This document shows, piece by piece, positions 43,319 to 55,518 of a stretch of DNA of 64,000 bases. Positions within the stretch are counted from its first letter, which is position 1, and every line of letters begins with the position of its first letter. Made by a program: the position numbers and the translations under genes. The DNA comes from Dendrocalamus latiflorus (lineage: Eukaryota; Streptophyta; Magnoliopsida; Poales; Poaceae): positions 38,047,939-38,111,938 of the forward strand of contig CM029664.1 in assembly GCA_017311315.1 (NCBI GenBank), read 5' to 3'. The notes beneath the pieces are model-generated. The model was not told where the DNA came from. It did no database searches and was given only the letters and a program-made list of their open reading frames with translations.

Positions 43319-46300
43319 TGTCGAACCTAGAAACAACATATCTGGATCCTCTATATAAATCACAATAGTCCAGGATCAGCTAGGGCACACAGTGGTAACA
43401 AAGATACATATCATCCATAATGAAAAATATTGTTAAATAAATAAGTACGGACCTTACGACTAAGGTTAACATCCATAGCCCATAGGTCAAATATAAATAA
43501 CAGCAGAAGATAAAAATGACGTGGAGAAGCCCATCCAGTCTGCCCATAAGCAAACGACTATCGGACGCGGCCTACTCGTCTTGGTCCTTTCCGAAGTATA
43601 AGTATTCTTTCTCTGAGAAACATCATTGAAGTAAGGGTGAGCACAAAAATGTACCCTGTAAGTTACACGGAAAATGCAATATTAATGCAAGGTTAACAAG
43701 TGAAGGCATAATTATGTTATTTGAGCGTAAAGCCGAATTTGACAAGTAAATACAATAAATAGATGTAAATTATTGAATTTAATACAATATTAATAAAAAT
43801 AATAATTTAATCAAATTAATACCGTTAGTGCAGGTCCAACCTAACACTAACCTAACCACGGGTATCCCTCCTGGACTATCTTTTCCCAAAAGATCTCATC
43901 ACCTTTCATTTAAAGTTAGTTTTTAAAAAACAAAGTCTAATCTGTAAAAGACTTTACTCGGCATACTCTTGACCGTGGGCACGGCTATCCAGAATAGTTT
44001 ATACACTCTATAGGGGTGTTACAACTTTACCCACAAGAGATAACCAACTTATGTTGTCAGCCATAACATGCTTCCGCAGGCATGCGATTAAGTGATTATC
44101 ACAAGGCTTTTATAATGTGAAATCCTCAACCTGATTGTGCTCCACTAAGGTTTCACCAAAGCATAGATTCCGCTATGTTAGGGCCCCCTCTTATGCCGTG
44201 TGAGACTTCCCGTGGCCAACGCTACATCCACATTCAACCTACAGCAAAACCAAATTTGGGTCCCACAAATTAGTTACCCAGATATATCCCATACCAGACT
44301 TGTGGTAGTACGATGTTGCTTTATAGCAGTAGCTCATGGAGTGTCCTTAATTGACATAGGCATGCTTTCCACATACCCCTTGTGCTATCGAGTACCCACC
44401 ACCTAACCATTTGCCTAGGTCTAAACCATATTTTATATTTTATTTTTAAACATTTCATACACCATCTTAACTTACCAAAGTCAAAAATACATTTTAATAA
44501 TCACCATTTTATGTGAAAAACTTATCCCAAGCCTAGGATTATTTCTAAGCATGACTAAGCATTTCTACAAAATTTTCTAGCTAATACCAGTATACTAACC
44601 AGAGTTTTATTCTACAATAATAAAGTATTAAGTGTTCAATGTCAAATGTGGTGATAACAAGCAGGTTTTCTAGCTAATACTAATGTACTAACCAGAGTTT
44701 TATTCTACAGTAACAAGGTATTAAGTGCACAATGACAAATGTGGTCATAACAAGTAGGCATTAACTAAAGGTTTAAAACTGGATTTGAAATATGTTGAAT
44801 AAACATAAGCATGCAAAATAATTTGAAATAATATAATTTTATGTACAAACTAGGAGGTGTAACTCACTTTGCTCAGCGTACTATTGGCGAGAGTCATCGT
44901 CGAAGTTGCATTCTTCCGAAACATCATAGTCTACACATGAAAAGCACCCAAAACAAACTAAAATCAAATAACATCTAAAAATTATAAAACTGGCATTGGG
45001 AGGTAGATTATGAATTTAGAAACTCGAATCACTAGATTTGAAATTCGGACGACGGAGAACAAGTGATTGGAAGATCGATCGAAAAGGAAAATCCTAAAAT
45101 TGGAAAAGGAGGCAAAATTACTTGGCATATATTTTTGCTGGATTTTATTGGAATTATGTGTTTATGGCAGGTGGGGCCCGCTTGTCATTGATTGAAGCAA
45201 CTCAAAGAGAACTAACAGAGAGTTCTCTAGAGAAGAAGAGTAGCATGCACATGCGATCATGGACATGGCTTGCGTCGGTGAGGACAGGCACGGGAGGTGG
45301 AACCAACTGGTAAAATGGGTTGCCAGGGACCAGAGGAACATGTGGGAGGTGGCTTAACATCCAGGGACATGGTGTGGTGGCTAGGGTGGTGCATGGGGCG
45401 GTGACATGGGCGGGCTCATGTGGGCAACGACACATAGGCATGGAATGTGGAGAAAAAGGTTGAGCATGGGCACGACCTCAACCCAAAGGACACGATGGTG
45501 TGATCAGTTCGGCTGGAGGATGGCTGAAACAAGCTAGCCATGGGACCTCCATGGAAACAAAGGGGTGCTCTGGTGCGGGACTTTCTCGGTGATGCATTGG
45601 ACAAACAGATGTATGAAATATGTAAATTAGATGATGGTGATTGTGCAATAGAAAAGAATTGGATTTTGGCTTACCGGAGGTGATGAATTGACGATGGAGG
45701 ACTTAATAGATCGGTTTTTAGAAAAAAGTCAATTGTAATCAAACGGTTGCATGAAAATGAAATTAACTTCACATGAGGGTATAATATACTTAGGAATACA
45801 AAGTGACACAAATGGAATTAAGGAAAATCACTGGAATGCACAGAACGTGAGTTAGAGCAACAAACAGTTTTTAGGAACGTTGGGTGCTCGGTGACAGCGG
45901 TGTTCTGGGGTTTGAGGAGGCTTGGCGAAGATTGGATAGGGTTGAAAGGGGTCACGGGGTCGTCTATAAGGGATCGGAAGAGATAAAAATGGACTCTAAT
46001 TTGTAGGATTTGGTTTTGAGTTGGTTTGGGAACAAATGAGATAAAAGACAAATGGATAAATGGAACATGAAGAAACTAGAAGAAATAGATTCCTTGCGTG
46101 ATTTGGAGCATATTTCATTTTGGCACGACGTCGAGATAATGTTTGGTTGGAGAGTTGTTTTGGGAGGGGCATGGTGCACCATTCCTCTGTTTTCTACTCG
46201 ATCTGTTCAGTTCTACCCGGAAGGAGAAGATAATGAACTATTTGTGGATGAATAGTACCATGTGAACAATACCAACAGGAGAGAAGAAAGAGAAAAAGGA

Positions 46301-46577
46301 AAAATAGTAAAAGGAAAGGGAGGAAAAGAAAAGATATGCCAAGAAAATAGGTTGGACCTAGAAAAATAGAACATATATTTTCCTAGAGATTCGAATTTGA
46401 TTTGAATTTGAATTTTTAGGATTTGAATTGGAATTTGGAAAGTCGGATTGGAATTGAAAATTTGAGATTTCCTTCCAGAATTACACATAAAATCCAAATA
46501 GAATCCAATAAAATCTAGACACTTTTAAATAATTAATTTGCAAATAATTTTTATAGACAATGAATTTGGATGTTTCA
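43319..46577 (-). repeat. 3' LTR of Tekay-like element (left)
   Basis: The LTR is 3,259 bp and ends GGATGTTTCA. It contains about 200 bp (roughly 43,580-43,780) missing from the right copy, which accounts for most of the length difference; the right copy has a deletion after GCAAACGACTAT. Open frames inside have no domain support. Confidence 0.85.
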
Positions 46578-48480
46578 AACCTATCTTCTTGGAAAGAATC
46601 TTGACCTCAAGATTTGGATGGGCTAGAAAAGAGATGGGGATGGTGGGTCTTCAAATCCTCTTTCCGCTCCCAAGTGGCATCATCTTCGGAGTGATTGCTC
46701 CATTGCATTTTTCAAAAACAAATGCTCTTCTTCCTGGTCTTGTGTTCTATTTTCTAAGGGATCTTGATTGGATGTTTCATGTATGTGAGGTCCTCTTGAA
46801 GGTTGAGGGTCTCAAGTGTGGCTTGCTACACAGGTACTCGAAGACACTTCTTTAATTGAGACACATGGAATACGTCATATACTCCTGTCATGGTTGACGA
46901 CAAGTCTAGCTGATAGGCAACTTCTTCTCTATGTTCCAAAATCTTTAATGGTCCTACAAATCTTTGTGCAAGATTTTTCTTGGTCTAGATTCTCTTGACT
47001 TCTTTGAGCAGAGATACTTTGAGGTAAACGAAGTCTCCAACTTCAAAAGTTAAGTCTCAGTGATGATTGTCAGCATAACTTTCCTGTCATGATTGAGTTA
47101 TCTTTAATTTGTCCTTGTTTTTATTCACCTTTTCTTCAGCATCTTGAAGCAAGTTGGGTCCAGAGTCTTGACGTTCTTCATGTTGCTCCCAGAGTAGAGG
47201 TGTTCTGCACTTTCTGCCATATAGTGCTTCGAAAGGTGCCACATGAAGGCTGGCTTGGTAACTATTGTTGTAGGAGAACTCAGCTTAGGTCACGGTGCGA
47301 TTCCAGTTGGTTCTAAAATATAGAGCACAAGCTCTCAATATATCTTCCAACAATTGGTTTACTCGCTCTGTTTGACCATCGGTCTGAGGGTCATAAATTG
47401 TAATGAAGTTAAGCTTATTCCCCAACTCCTAAGGTAGCTTATGCCAAAATCAAGAAGCAAACTAACTACCTTGATCAAACACGATCTTCTTGGGAACTCC
47501 ATATAGGCATACAATTCTGGACATGTACAACTCTACCAACTTTCTCCTGGACTAGGTGGTCTTGATAGGTATGAAGTGGGCTACCTTGGTTAAATGATCT
47601 ATCACCACCTAAATAGAGTCATATCTTAATTGTGTCCTTGGAAGTCTAGTGATCGAATCCATGTCAACCTTTACCCACTTCTAATATGGAATTTACAAAG
47701 GTTACAGAAGTCCAGTAGGCTTCTGATGATCTACTTTACTTTTTGGCAGGTGTCACAAGCTTCAACAAACTCAGCAATTTCTTGCTTCATGCTAACCCAC
47801 TAATATCTTTCCCTAAGGTCTTGGTATATCTTGTTATGGCCTGGATGGATTTAGTAAGGAGTCTCATGTGCTTCTCGTAGAATCATGTCTTTAACCTCTT
47901 CGTTCTTGGGTACACAAATACGATTCTTAAACCAAACTATTCCATATTCATCCTCGATGAAACCAGCATCTTTTCCTCTTCTCATGTTTTAACTTATTTC
48001 CTTGATGTCTTCATCAATCTTTTGGGCTTTTCTGATTTAATCAGGTAAGGTGGATTGAACTCTAGAGCTAAAAGAATACCCCAATTTACAAGGTTTAGGT
48101 TAAGATAGGTAGTTTCCTTCTGAAGTTGGGTTTGTACCTCTTCTGCCAATGTGCAGTTTGCATAAGTTTTCTAGCTTAATGCATCTGGCACAACATTGGC
48201 TTTGCCTGGGCGGTAGTGGATTCCGATGTCATAATCCTTGATTAGCTCTAACCACCTTCATTGTCTCAAATTGAGTTATGCTTGGGTGAAGATATACTTC
48301 AAACTTTTGTGGTATGTATAGATTTCACAATGGTTACTGATGAGATAATACTGCCAAATCTTCAAGACATGAACCACTAATGCTAACTCTAAGTCATGAG
48401 TGGGATAGCTACACTTATGAGGTTTATCAAATCTTGCATGACGATTATAAACATCACTAATTGCTGAATTCTCATGACAG
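46578..48480 (-). pseudogene. Tekay-like Gypsy pol, heavily degenerate
   Basis: Minus-strand translation recovers motifs in the right order despite stops and shifts. A chromodomain-like tail (NHSEDDATWERKEDL) is near 46,630-46,700. An integrase PQTDGQTERVNQ is near 47,355-47,390 and MDSITRLPRTQLRYDSI with stop then VVIDHLTKVAHFI near 47,590-47,660. HYRPGKANVV-DALS, closing RNase H, is near 48,180-48,225. Reverse transcriptase, protease and gag to the right are no longer recognisable. No product is expected. Confidence 0.8.
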
Positions 48481-48525
48481 TTACGGCTTCATTGTTAAGT
48501 TTATGATGAAAAATGCTTCCCGAGT

Positions 48526-48665
48526 CACTAGATACAATCTATGATGCACTTTCTATGATGACGGTTGTGACGCTGACTTTTTGACACAAAAAAATTGTTT
48601 ATGACAAAAAATTGACCATCCATGATGATTTCTGCTCGTCACTGAACCTCATATATGTTGTAGTT
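48526..48665. mobile_element. Possible small CACTA-like fragment
   Basis: A 140-bp segment starts CACTAGATACAATCTATGATG, has ATGATGACGG, GTGACGCTGAC and TTTATGACAAAAA words like the subterminal motifs of the large CACTA element, and ends TATGTTGTAGTT. No convincing target duplication was found and the last bases are off consensus. Confidence 0.35.
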
Positions 48666-49951
48666 TGCCATTGATGTCGCTCCTTATGTTCACCATCTAC
48701 TTGATGCTTCCAAGGTTAGGAGAGAGGAGAAAAGAAGACTAAAGACCGGTGTACTAAATAGCGCTTATATTGGTTGCAATTGTGGCTACAATTGTGGTAG
48801 GGCAGGCCAATGCTATCGAAGAGAAGTAGCAATGGAAAATAGTGCTTGCAAATTTTGGGCCGCAATTGTGGATGTCAGGTCGATAAATCGGCCAAAATTG
48901 CGGATTTCAGGTCTAAATAGTGGCCACAATTGCAGATGTTAGGATGATATAGTGATGGTTAGTTTCATTTATTTCTACTTATCTATTTTGGAATCCTATT
49001 ATGTAGCTTTGTTTGTTTGTAGTTTAATTTAGCATCACATCTACTACATTTCAAGATCCTAGCATTAATTACAGTAAGTAGTCTACACATTTCTGGATGG
49101 GAGCGGTAGAGAGAGACCCATTCTTGTTTGTGTGAGTTGTGGCCAACATTTCTGCATTGCACTTATTTTATTTTTGTGCGATCTTGTTTGTGTGGCCAAT
49201 ATTCTGATACTGGAAGATTACATTGCAATAGAGAGACCCATGTTGAGCACAAAACAACTGCCTCCATGGCTCCATTTCCTTGGGTAGTCAAGTAATTAAG
49301 CATGGGAAATGAGCATGTAATTCGAGTAAGTCGTGAATCATGATATATACATGAGTATGTCAAAATTATGAGTGTTTTTTTAGATTCTGTTATTGGAATA
49401 TATCGTTTGCAATATTGCCTACTATCCGCTATATGGACACCAATCTGCTACTACCATGCTATTCACTATTTATTTCCTTACTTAAGGCTAAGGAAAAACG
49501 ATGGTTGATTTGTACAATTCAACACCAAAAACCAGTTTAGCAAAACAAAGCAAAAACAAATAACAACAATTGGAGTTTCCGACAAAAGAGAAAACTGACA
49601 ACTTGCAACATCGTTCTACTTGAAATAGCTTCACCTAAAGGGGCAGGGGTCATCTTGGTGTGATCCTTCACAGCTCTTGAAGTACAAAGCGTGATCTTTC
49701 AAGGCGAAGATTGAAGTGGCGGCAGAGTCGATGAATCCCAACCATTGTCCATCTATAGTTTCTTGAACAAGGGGAGAGATAGAATAGGTTTTTAAGTAAT
49801 GACATAAAGATGAGAAAGGATTGAGAGATAAGGTTAAGCAAAGATTGAGAGGTAAGAGTAAGAAATTTTTCTGAAATTACTGGTTATTTGAAGTAAGTCC
49901 TTAGGGTTTAACCATTCTATTCTATCTATGGCCACATCCTAGAGTCGTCAT
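48666..49951. other. Interior of Tekay-like element without recognisable coding
   Basis: From 48,760 to 48,945 the words CAATTGTGG, AAATTGCGG and CACAATTGCAG recur at irregular spacing. The part next to the primer site (about 49,500-49,950) would be the gag leader. I see no supported gene here. Confidence 0.4.
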
Positions 49952-49968
49952 GGCTCTGATACCATCTC

Positions 49969-52843
49969 TGTCGGACCCAAAAACAACACATCTAGATCCT
50001 CTGTGTAAATCACACTAGTCTAAGATTAGCTAGTACACATAGTGGTAACAAAGATACATATCATCCATAATGATAAATATTATTAAATAAACGAGTACGG
50101 GCCTTACAGCCAAGGTTTACATCCATAGCCCATAGGCCAAATATAAATAGCAGCGGAAGATAAAAATGACGTGGAGAAGCCCATCCAGTCTGCTCATAGG
50201 CAAACGACTATGGAACGTTGAATTTAATACAATAATAAAAACAATAATTTAATTAAATTAATACCGTTAGTGCAAGTCCAACCTAACACTAATCTAACCA
50301 TGGGTATCCCACCCGGACCATCTTTTTCCAAAAGATCTCATCACCTTTCATTTAAACCAGTTTTTTTGAAAAACAAAGTCTAATATATGAAAAACTTTAC
50401 TCGGCATGCCCTTGACTGTGGGCACGACTATCCAAGATAGTCTATACACTCTATCGAGGTGGTACAACTTTACTCACAAGAGATAACCAACTTATATTGC
50501 CAGCCATAACATGTTTCCATAGGTATGCAACTAAGTCAATATCACAAGGCTTTTACAATATGAAATCCTCAACCTATTTGCGCCCCACTAAGGTTTCACC
50601 ACAACATACATTTTGCAAGTTAGGGCCTCCTCTTTTGCTATGTGAGACTTCTCGTGGCCTACACCACGTCCACATTTAACCTGTAGCAAAACCAAGGTTG
50701 GGTCCTGCAAATTAGTTAGTCATGTCTATCCCATACCAGACTTGTGGTAGTATGATGTGGCTTTGTAGCAGTAACTCACAGACCGATTTTTAATTAACTT
50801 AGCCAGTTTTTCCACATACCCATTGTACCATCGTGCATCTACCACCTAACCATTTGGCTAGGTCTAAACAATGTTTGATATTTTATTTTTAAACATTACA
50901 TACACCTTCTTGACTCATCAAAGTCAAGAATATATTTTAATAATCGTCATTTTGTGTGAAAAATTTATCCCAAGCCAAGGATTATTTCTAAGCATGACTA
51001 AGCATTTCTACAAAAATTTTCAGCTAATACTAGTGTACTAACCAAAGTTTTATTCTAGGGTGACAAGGTATGAAGTGTTTAATGTCAAATGTGGTCATAA
51101 TAAGTAGGTATTAACTAAAGATTTAAACCTGGATTTGAAATACATTGAATAAACATAAGCATGCAAAATAAGTTAAAATAATATAATTTTATTTGTAAAC
51201 TAGGATCAACATGGTCAAGTTGTGTAACTTGCCTTGCTCAGCGTACTGTTGGTGAGAGTCGTCATCGGAGTTGCACTATTTTGAATCATCATATAGTTTA
51301 CACGTGAAAAGCAACCAAAACAAAATAAACTCAAATAAAATTTAAATAAAATTCAAAAATTATAAAATAGGACTGAGAGGTAGATTATGAATTTAGAAAC
51401 TCGAATAACTAGATTCGAAGTTCGGACAGCAGAGAACAAGCAATCAAAAGATTGGTCGGAAAGGAAAATCCTGAATTGGAAAAGGAGGGAATATTCCTTC
51501 GCGTCTCTTTTTTGCTGAATTTTCTTGGAATTATGTGTGTATGGTAGGTGGGGCCCACATGTCATTGACTTCAACCAACTCAAAGAGAGCTAATACAGAG
51601 CTATTTGGAGAAGAAGAGCAGCACATGCATGTGGTCATGGCAATGGCTTGCACTGGCGAGGGGAGGCATAGGAGGCAAAGCCAATTGGTAAAATGGGTTG
51701 CTAGGGACCCAAGGAACATGTGGGTGGTGGTAGCGTAGCCGGGGACGTGGATAAAAAGGGTGAGCATGGGCACAGCCTCGACCCACGGAACACAATGGTG
51801 TGATTAGTTTGGCCAGAACGGGCTAGCCATAGTGACGTCCATGGAACAAAGGGGTGCTTCGGTGCAGGACTTCCTCGGTGATCTATTGGACAAATGGAGG
51901 AATGAAATATGTAGAGTAGATGACGGTGATCGTGCAGTAGCAAAGTATTGGATTTTGGCTCACAGGAGGCAATGAATCGATGACGGAGGACGTCATGATG
52001 GATTATGGGGAAAAACCTCGATTCCCATCAAACGGTTGCATGAAAATCAAATTAACTTGACATGAGGATGCAAGATACTCAGGAATATGAAGTGACATGA
52101 AAGGAATTCAAAGAAAATCACCGGAGTGCTCGAAATGAGAGTTGGAGCGATAGACAATTTTTGGGAATGAAGAGCTCTCGGTGACGGTGGTGTTCTAGGG
52201 TTTGAGAAGGCTTTGCAAAGATTGGAAAGGGTTGAGCGGGATCACGGGGTCACGGGGTCGTATATAAGGGCTCGCAAGAGATAAAAATGGACTCAAATTC
52301 TTAGGATTTGGTTTTGAGTCAGTTTGGGAAAGGATAAAATAAAAAGCAAATGGATGAACGAATCTTAAAGAAACTGGAAGGAATGGATTCCTTGCATGAT
52401 TTGGAGCATCTTTCGTTTTTGGCATGACGTTGAGATAATATTCGATTGGAGAGTTGGCTTGGGAGGGGCATGGTGTGCCATGCCTCTATTTTCTACTCGA
52501 TCTGTTCGGTTCAACAGAATGAGGAAGATGACCAGCAGTGTTCGTGGATGAACAATAGCAAGTGGAGATAGGATGCAATAGGAGAAAAAAGAAAGGGAGG
52601 AAAAGAAAAAAAAGATAGGCCAAGAAAATAGGTTGGACCCAGAAAAATAGAATGTACATTTTCTAGACATTTGGATTGTGGATATTTGAATTTGAATTTG
52701 AATTTGAAAATTGGAAATTCGGATTGGAATTGAAATTGAGATTTCCTTCTAAAATTAAACATAGAATCCAAATAAAATCTAGACAATTTTAAATAATTAA
52801 TTTGAAAATAATTTTTAAAGGCAGCGAATTTTAGAATGTTACA
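49969..52843 (-). repeat. 5' LTR of Tekay-like element (right)
   Basis: The LTR is 2,875 bp, starts TGTCGGACCCAAAAAC and ends GAATGTTACA on the plus strand. It aligns with the left copy throughout apart from indels. It is preceded by the primer-binding site (49,952-49,964) and a four-base spacer. Confidence 0.9.
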
Positions 52844-53162
52844 TCCTTGCTTACCTTACTTAGCTTGAGTATTGGATCATCCTCGAAAGGCTTCTTATGA
52901 TCATCCTTCTTCTCCTTGAACTCCAAGAGCTTCTTCCCAAAACTAGAAAAATCCAAGGAAAATCTTCATACAAATGTCACACTTGACATTTCTAGCATTA
53001 ACCAATAATTTCACCTTGGATTTAAGCCTCTTATCACAAAGGACATCATTAGTAAAGGCTCCACAACAACAAACAAAGAATAGCTTACAAGACCTCACAC
53101 TAGCCACTATGCTCATGACCGGTTAAGATCAATGAAACAGCAAACCTTACTCTAATACCACT
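52844..53162 (-). pseudogene. SIRE-like gag, N-terminal part and primer site
   Basis: On the minus strand an ATG near 53,117 begins MSIVASVRSCKLFF. Downstream after a stop and shift comes FGKKLLEFKEKKDD and FEDDPILKL, running into the junction at 52,844. The sequence resumes at 43,318 with LISKLFDLKNKLKLL. The primer site lies at 53,150-53,160. It is the other half of the gag at 41,706-43,318. Confidence 0.7.
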
Positions 53163-53409
53163 TGTAGGACTAAGAATAGTGACTAGAGGGGCGCATAATA
53201 GCCAACACTATCAAACGCCTTTTGAAAATCTTTTTTCCAAAATGAAATTAAAGCTCTTCACTCTATAGCTATACGAAGCTATAGAGATTAAAGACTAAGC
53301 ACTCACATGGAAAGCTCCAAGAAAAATGAGTCAAATGAGTTTAGACATGCTCAGATGATTTGACCACAGTGCAAAGGCTGATCCAATCAGGTAGGGCTGG
53401 TTTGACCTC

Positions 53410-55207
53410 TGAGAGACCATGTGGAGGTCATCCCGTGTTTATGATGAGTAATTGACATCGCTTTAGGTAAGTCGAGTTTGGTTTGGGTGGTTTGGACCTT
53501 GACGTTGCATGGTGCAACGGGCTCGGTCGGACTTGGTCAGACTTTGTCGTATGGGATTAGGATACTTATTCCGATGATTCGACAGGTTTTGACTTCAGTG
53601 TGTGTAAGTATGGTGTGTTTATACCATTTACGCTTTCATGTATCGAGCGGTGCTATTTGATGCGTTTCTTGTCTGTGTGGCTGCAGGATATCGGGTGGAG
53701 TCGTGGCGAGACACGGTGGACCGGACTAGGCGCAGGTGGCGCTGAGGTCAGAACGGTCGGGATGTGTCGAAGACGACGTGGACTCGAGGTGGTTGCGAGG
53801 CGTGCGAGACAAGGAGCGCGGAAGCTTCCCGGAAGGTGCAGGAGGGGCGAAACGGGAATTTCGCAAGGCTGCACAAGCGGGAGCGGGCTCCGTTGGATTT
53901 AGCGGGCGTAACGGGGTGGAGACCCGTTAGCCGTGGGCTATAAATAGGTTGGAGGGGCTGCATGCCCACTTGAACACTTGAAGGGATTTTAGGGTTTCCT
54001 TTAGTCAAAATAGGCTTTAGAGTTTGTTTTGGCTTTAGGCTTTAGTGGTTGAGAGTTGCTGGTGGAGGCAGAGTTGTGTTCCCTCTGTGTCCCCTTCGAT
54101 GGTTTCTATGTGAGCTCTCTGTGTTGGTGTTCATCCCTTCTCAAGCATGTATGGGTTGTGTTCTTGAGCTGGAGAGGGAGAGGATTGAGTGGAGAGTCTT
54201 GTAATCATCTTTTTGTTTGAATGTCCATGCGTATGGGGACGTAGCTATCTGTAATCCTTGTGATTGGAATGAAAAATCTGAAGTTTTTCTCTGTTCATTC
54301 TGTTCTTGCTTCGATGGCTCCTATGCGTGATTCTTGAGTTTTTGTGTTCTTGCTTGCTGAGGAGTACCAAAATGGGTTGCTATGACATGGGAGATGCTCA
54401 AAAGCCTTTTGGCTAGTCAATCTTCAGAGCAAACCAAGTTTAATTTCAGTTTTGGCCTCTTCTCCTCCCCTGTTCATGGTTTTTCCTCTTCTAGGGTTTT
54501 GTGCTATTTTCTTTTCCCTTCACGAGATGGCGTGAAACCTGGCATGAGAGGTCCAGAGGCTATTGCTAACCTATCCTCAAAGTTTCATAGCCAAATGATC
54601 AAAGATGAAACGGGAATTTGAGTTTTTGCGCAGCTCTCTGAATATTTTCGGTTTTGGGCATGAATCTGAAACCCTTTTGATTTTCTAGTGGATTCTTGAT
54701 TTTGGCTCTTGGCTTATTCTTCTGGGAGTGTTCCCTAGGTATCCTCAAAGTTTCCCAAGCCAAGAATCCAAGAATCCTTGCGAATTTCTCAGATTTTTGA
54801 AAATCCTGTTTGCTGAAATTATTCGTGCGGTACTACCGCTCGGCTCAGCGGTACTACCGCCCGTGTTCGGACCAGTCCGATCGGCAGCGATGAGACGTTC
54901 GGACGGTCCGAACGTCTCCGGCAAGAGGTACTACCGCTCGGCATAGCGGTACTACCGCCCAGCGGTACTACCGCTCGTCACAGCGGTACTACCGCTTGCA
55001 GCCAGACTTGCGCTGAATTTGTTTTTCTTGATTGCTTCTTTCTGGATCTGGTTTATCCTTGTCTCTGTGATTTCCAGTGAGGGCTTATTTTCTATCTTCA
55101 TAGCTCCCATAGCTATTGGAGAAGAAGCTTAAGTGAGGATACTTGTTGGGGGCGATTTTTAAAGATCGACATTCACCCCCCCCCCCTGTCGCCATTTCGG
55201 TCCTACA
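53410..55207 (+). mobile_element. SIRE/Maximus-type solo LTR, 1.8 kb
   Basis: The stretch starts TGAGAGACCATGTGG, ends TTTCGGTCCTACA and is flanked by a perfect ACCTC duplication (53,405-53,409 and 55,208-55,212). The end ATTCACCCCCCCCCC followed by TCCTACA is characteristic of SIRE-lineage Copia LTRs. No internal region is present, so it is a solo LTR formed by LTR-LTR recombination. Near 54,826-54,996 the near-palindrome GCGGTACTACCGC occurs about six times. Confidence 0.85.
54826..54996. repeat. Cluster of GCGGTACTACCGC near-palindromes
   Basis: Six copies of GGTACTACCGC, most with a preceding GC, are separated by 5-60 bases, some joined by CTCGGC(A/T). Arms GCGGTA/TACCGC surround a central C. 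Between them lies GTTCGGACGGTCCGAAC, itself a palindrome. They can form a set of small hairpins within the LTR. Confidence 0.85.
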
Positions 55208-55518
55208 ACCTCTCTTCCCGGCAATTTGACCTCTCTTACATGGGTGGTTTGACCTCTCGATAAAATTAACACAACAACTAGAGAGAGAAACTTGCACAAC
55301 TTTCGAACCATAGCTCCAATCACTTGAAATTTGACATACACCTTCTCTAGAATGCTAGAAACATATTTCAATCAAGGATCAAGAAGATCATTGCTAAAGT
55401 TCTAAGTTTTTTTCATTTGAAGGAAGATTGTACCAAAATCAGACAAAACACAAGAACTTAAATCAAGAATTGCTCATTGGTAAAGGATGATCAAGATAAC
55501 CTTGGATCTACTCCCACA

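Larger units (their letters stand above)
43319..52843 (-). mobile_element. Tekay/Del-like chromovirus (Gypsy) nested in the SIRE-like gag
   Basis: Long LTRs (43,319-46,577 and 49,969-52,843) begin TGTCG(G/A)ACC on the plus strand. The primer site on the minus strand (TGGTATCAGAGCC, 49,952-49,964) shows leftward reading. Flanks are TCCTC and TCCTT, a duplication with one mismatch. The interior holds degenerate integrase, RNase H remnants and a chromodomain-like end. LTRs of about 3 kb with a chromodomain fit the Tekay/Del clade. The host gag is continuous across the insertion. Confidence 0.9.

Noticed and set aside
45122..46497. Short frames in the left Tekay-like LTR
   Set aside because: Matching frames in the right LTR are broken differently, so nothing is conserved as protein.
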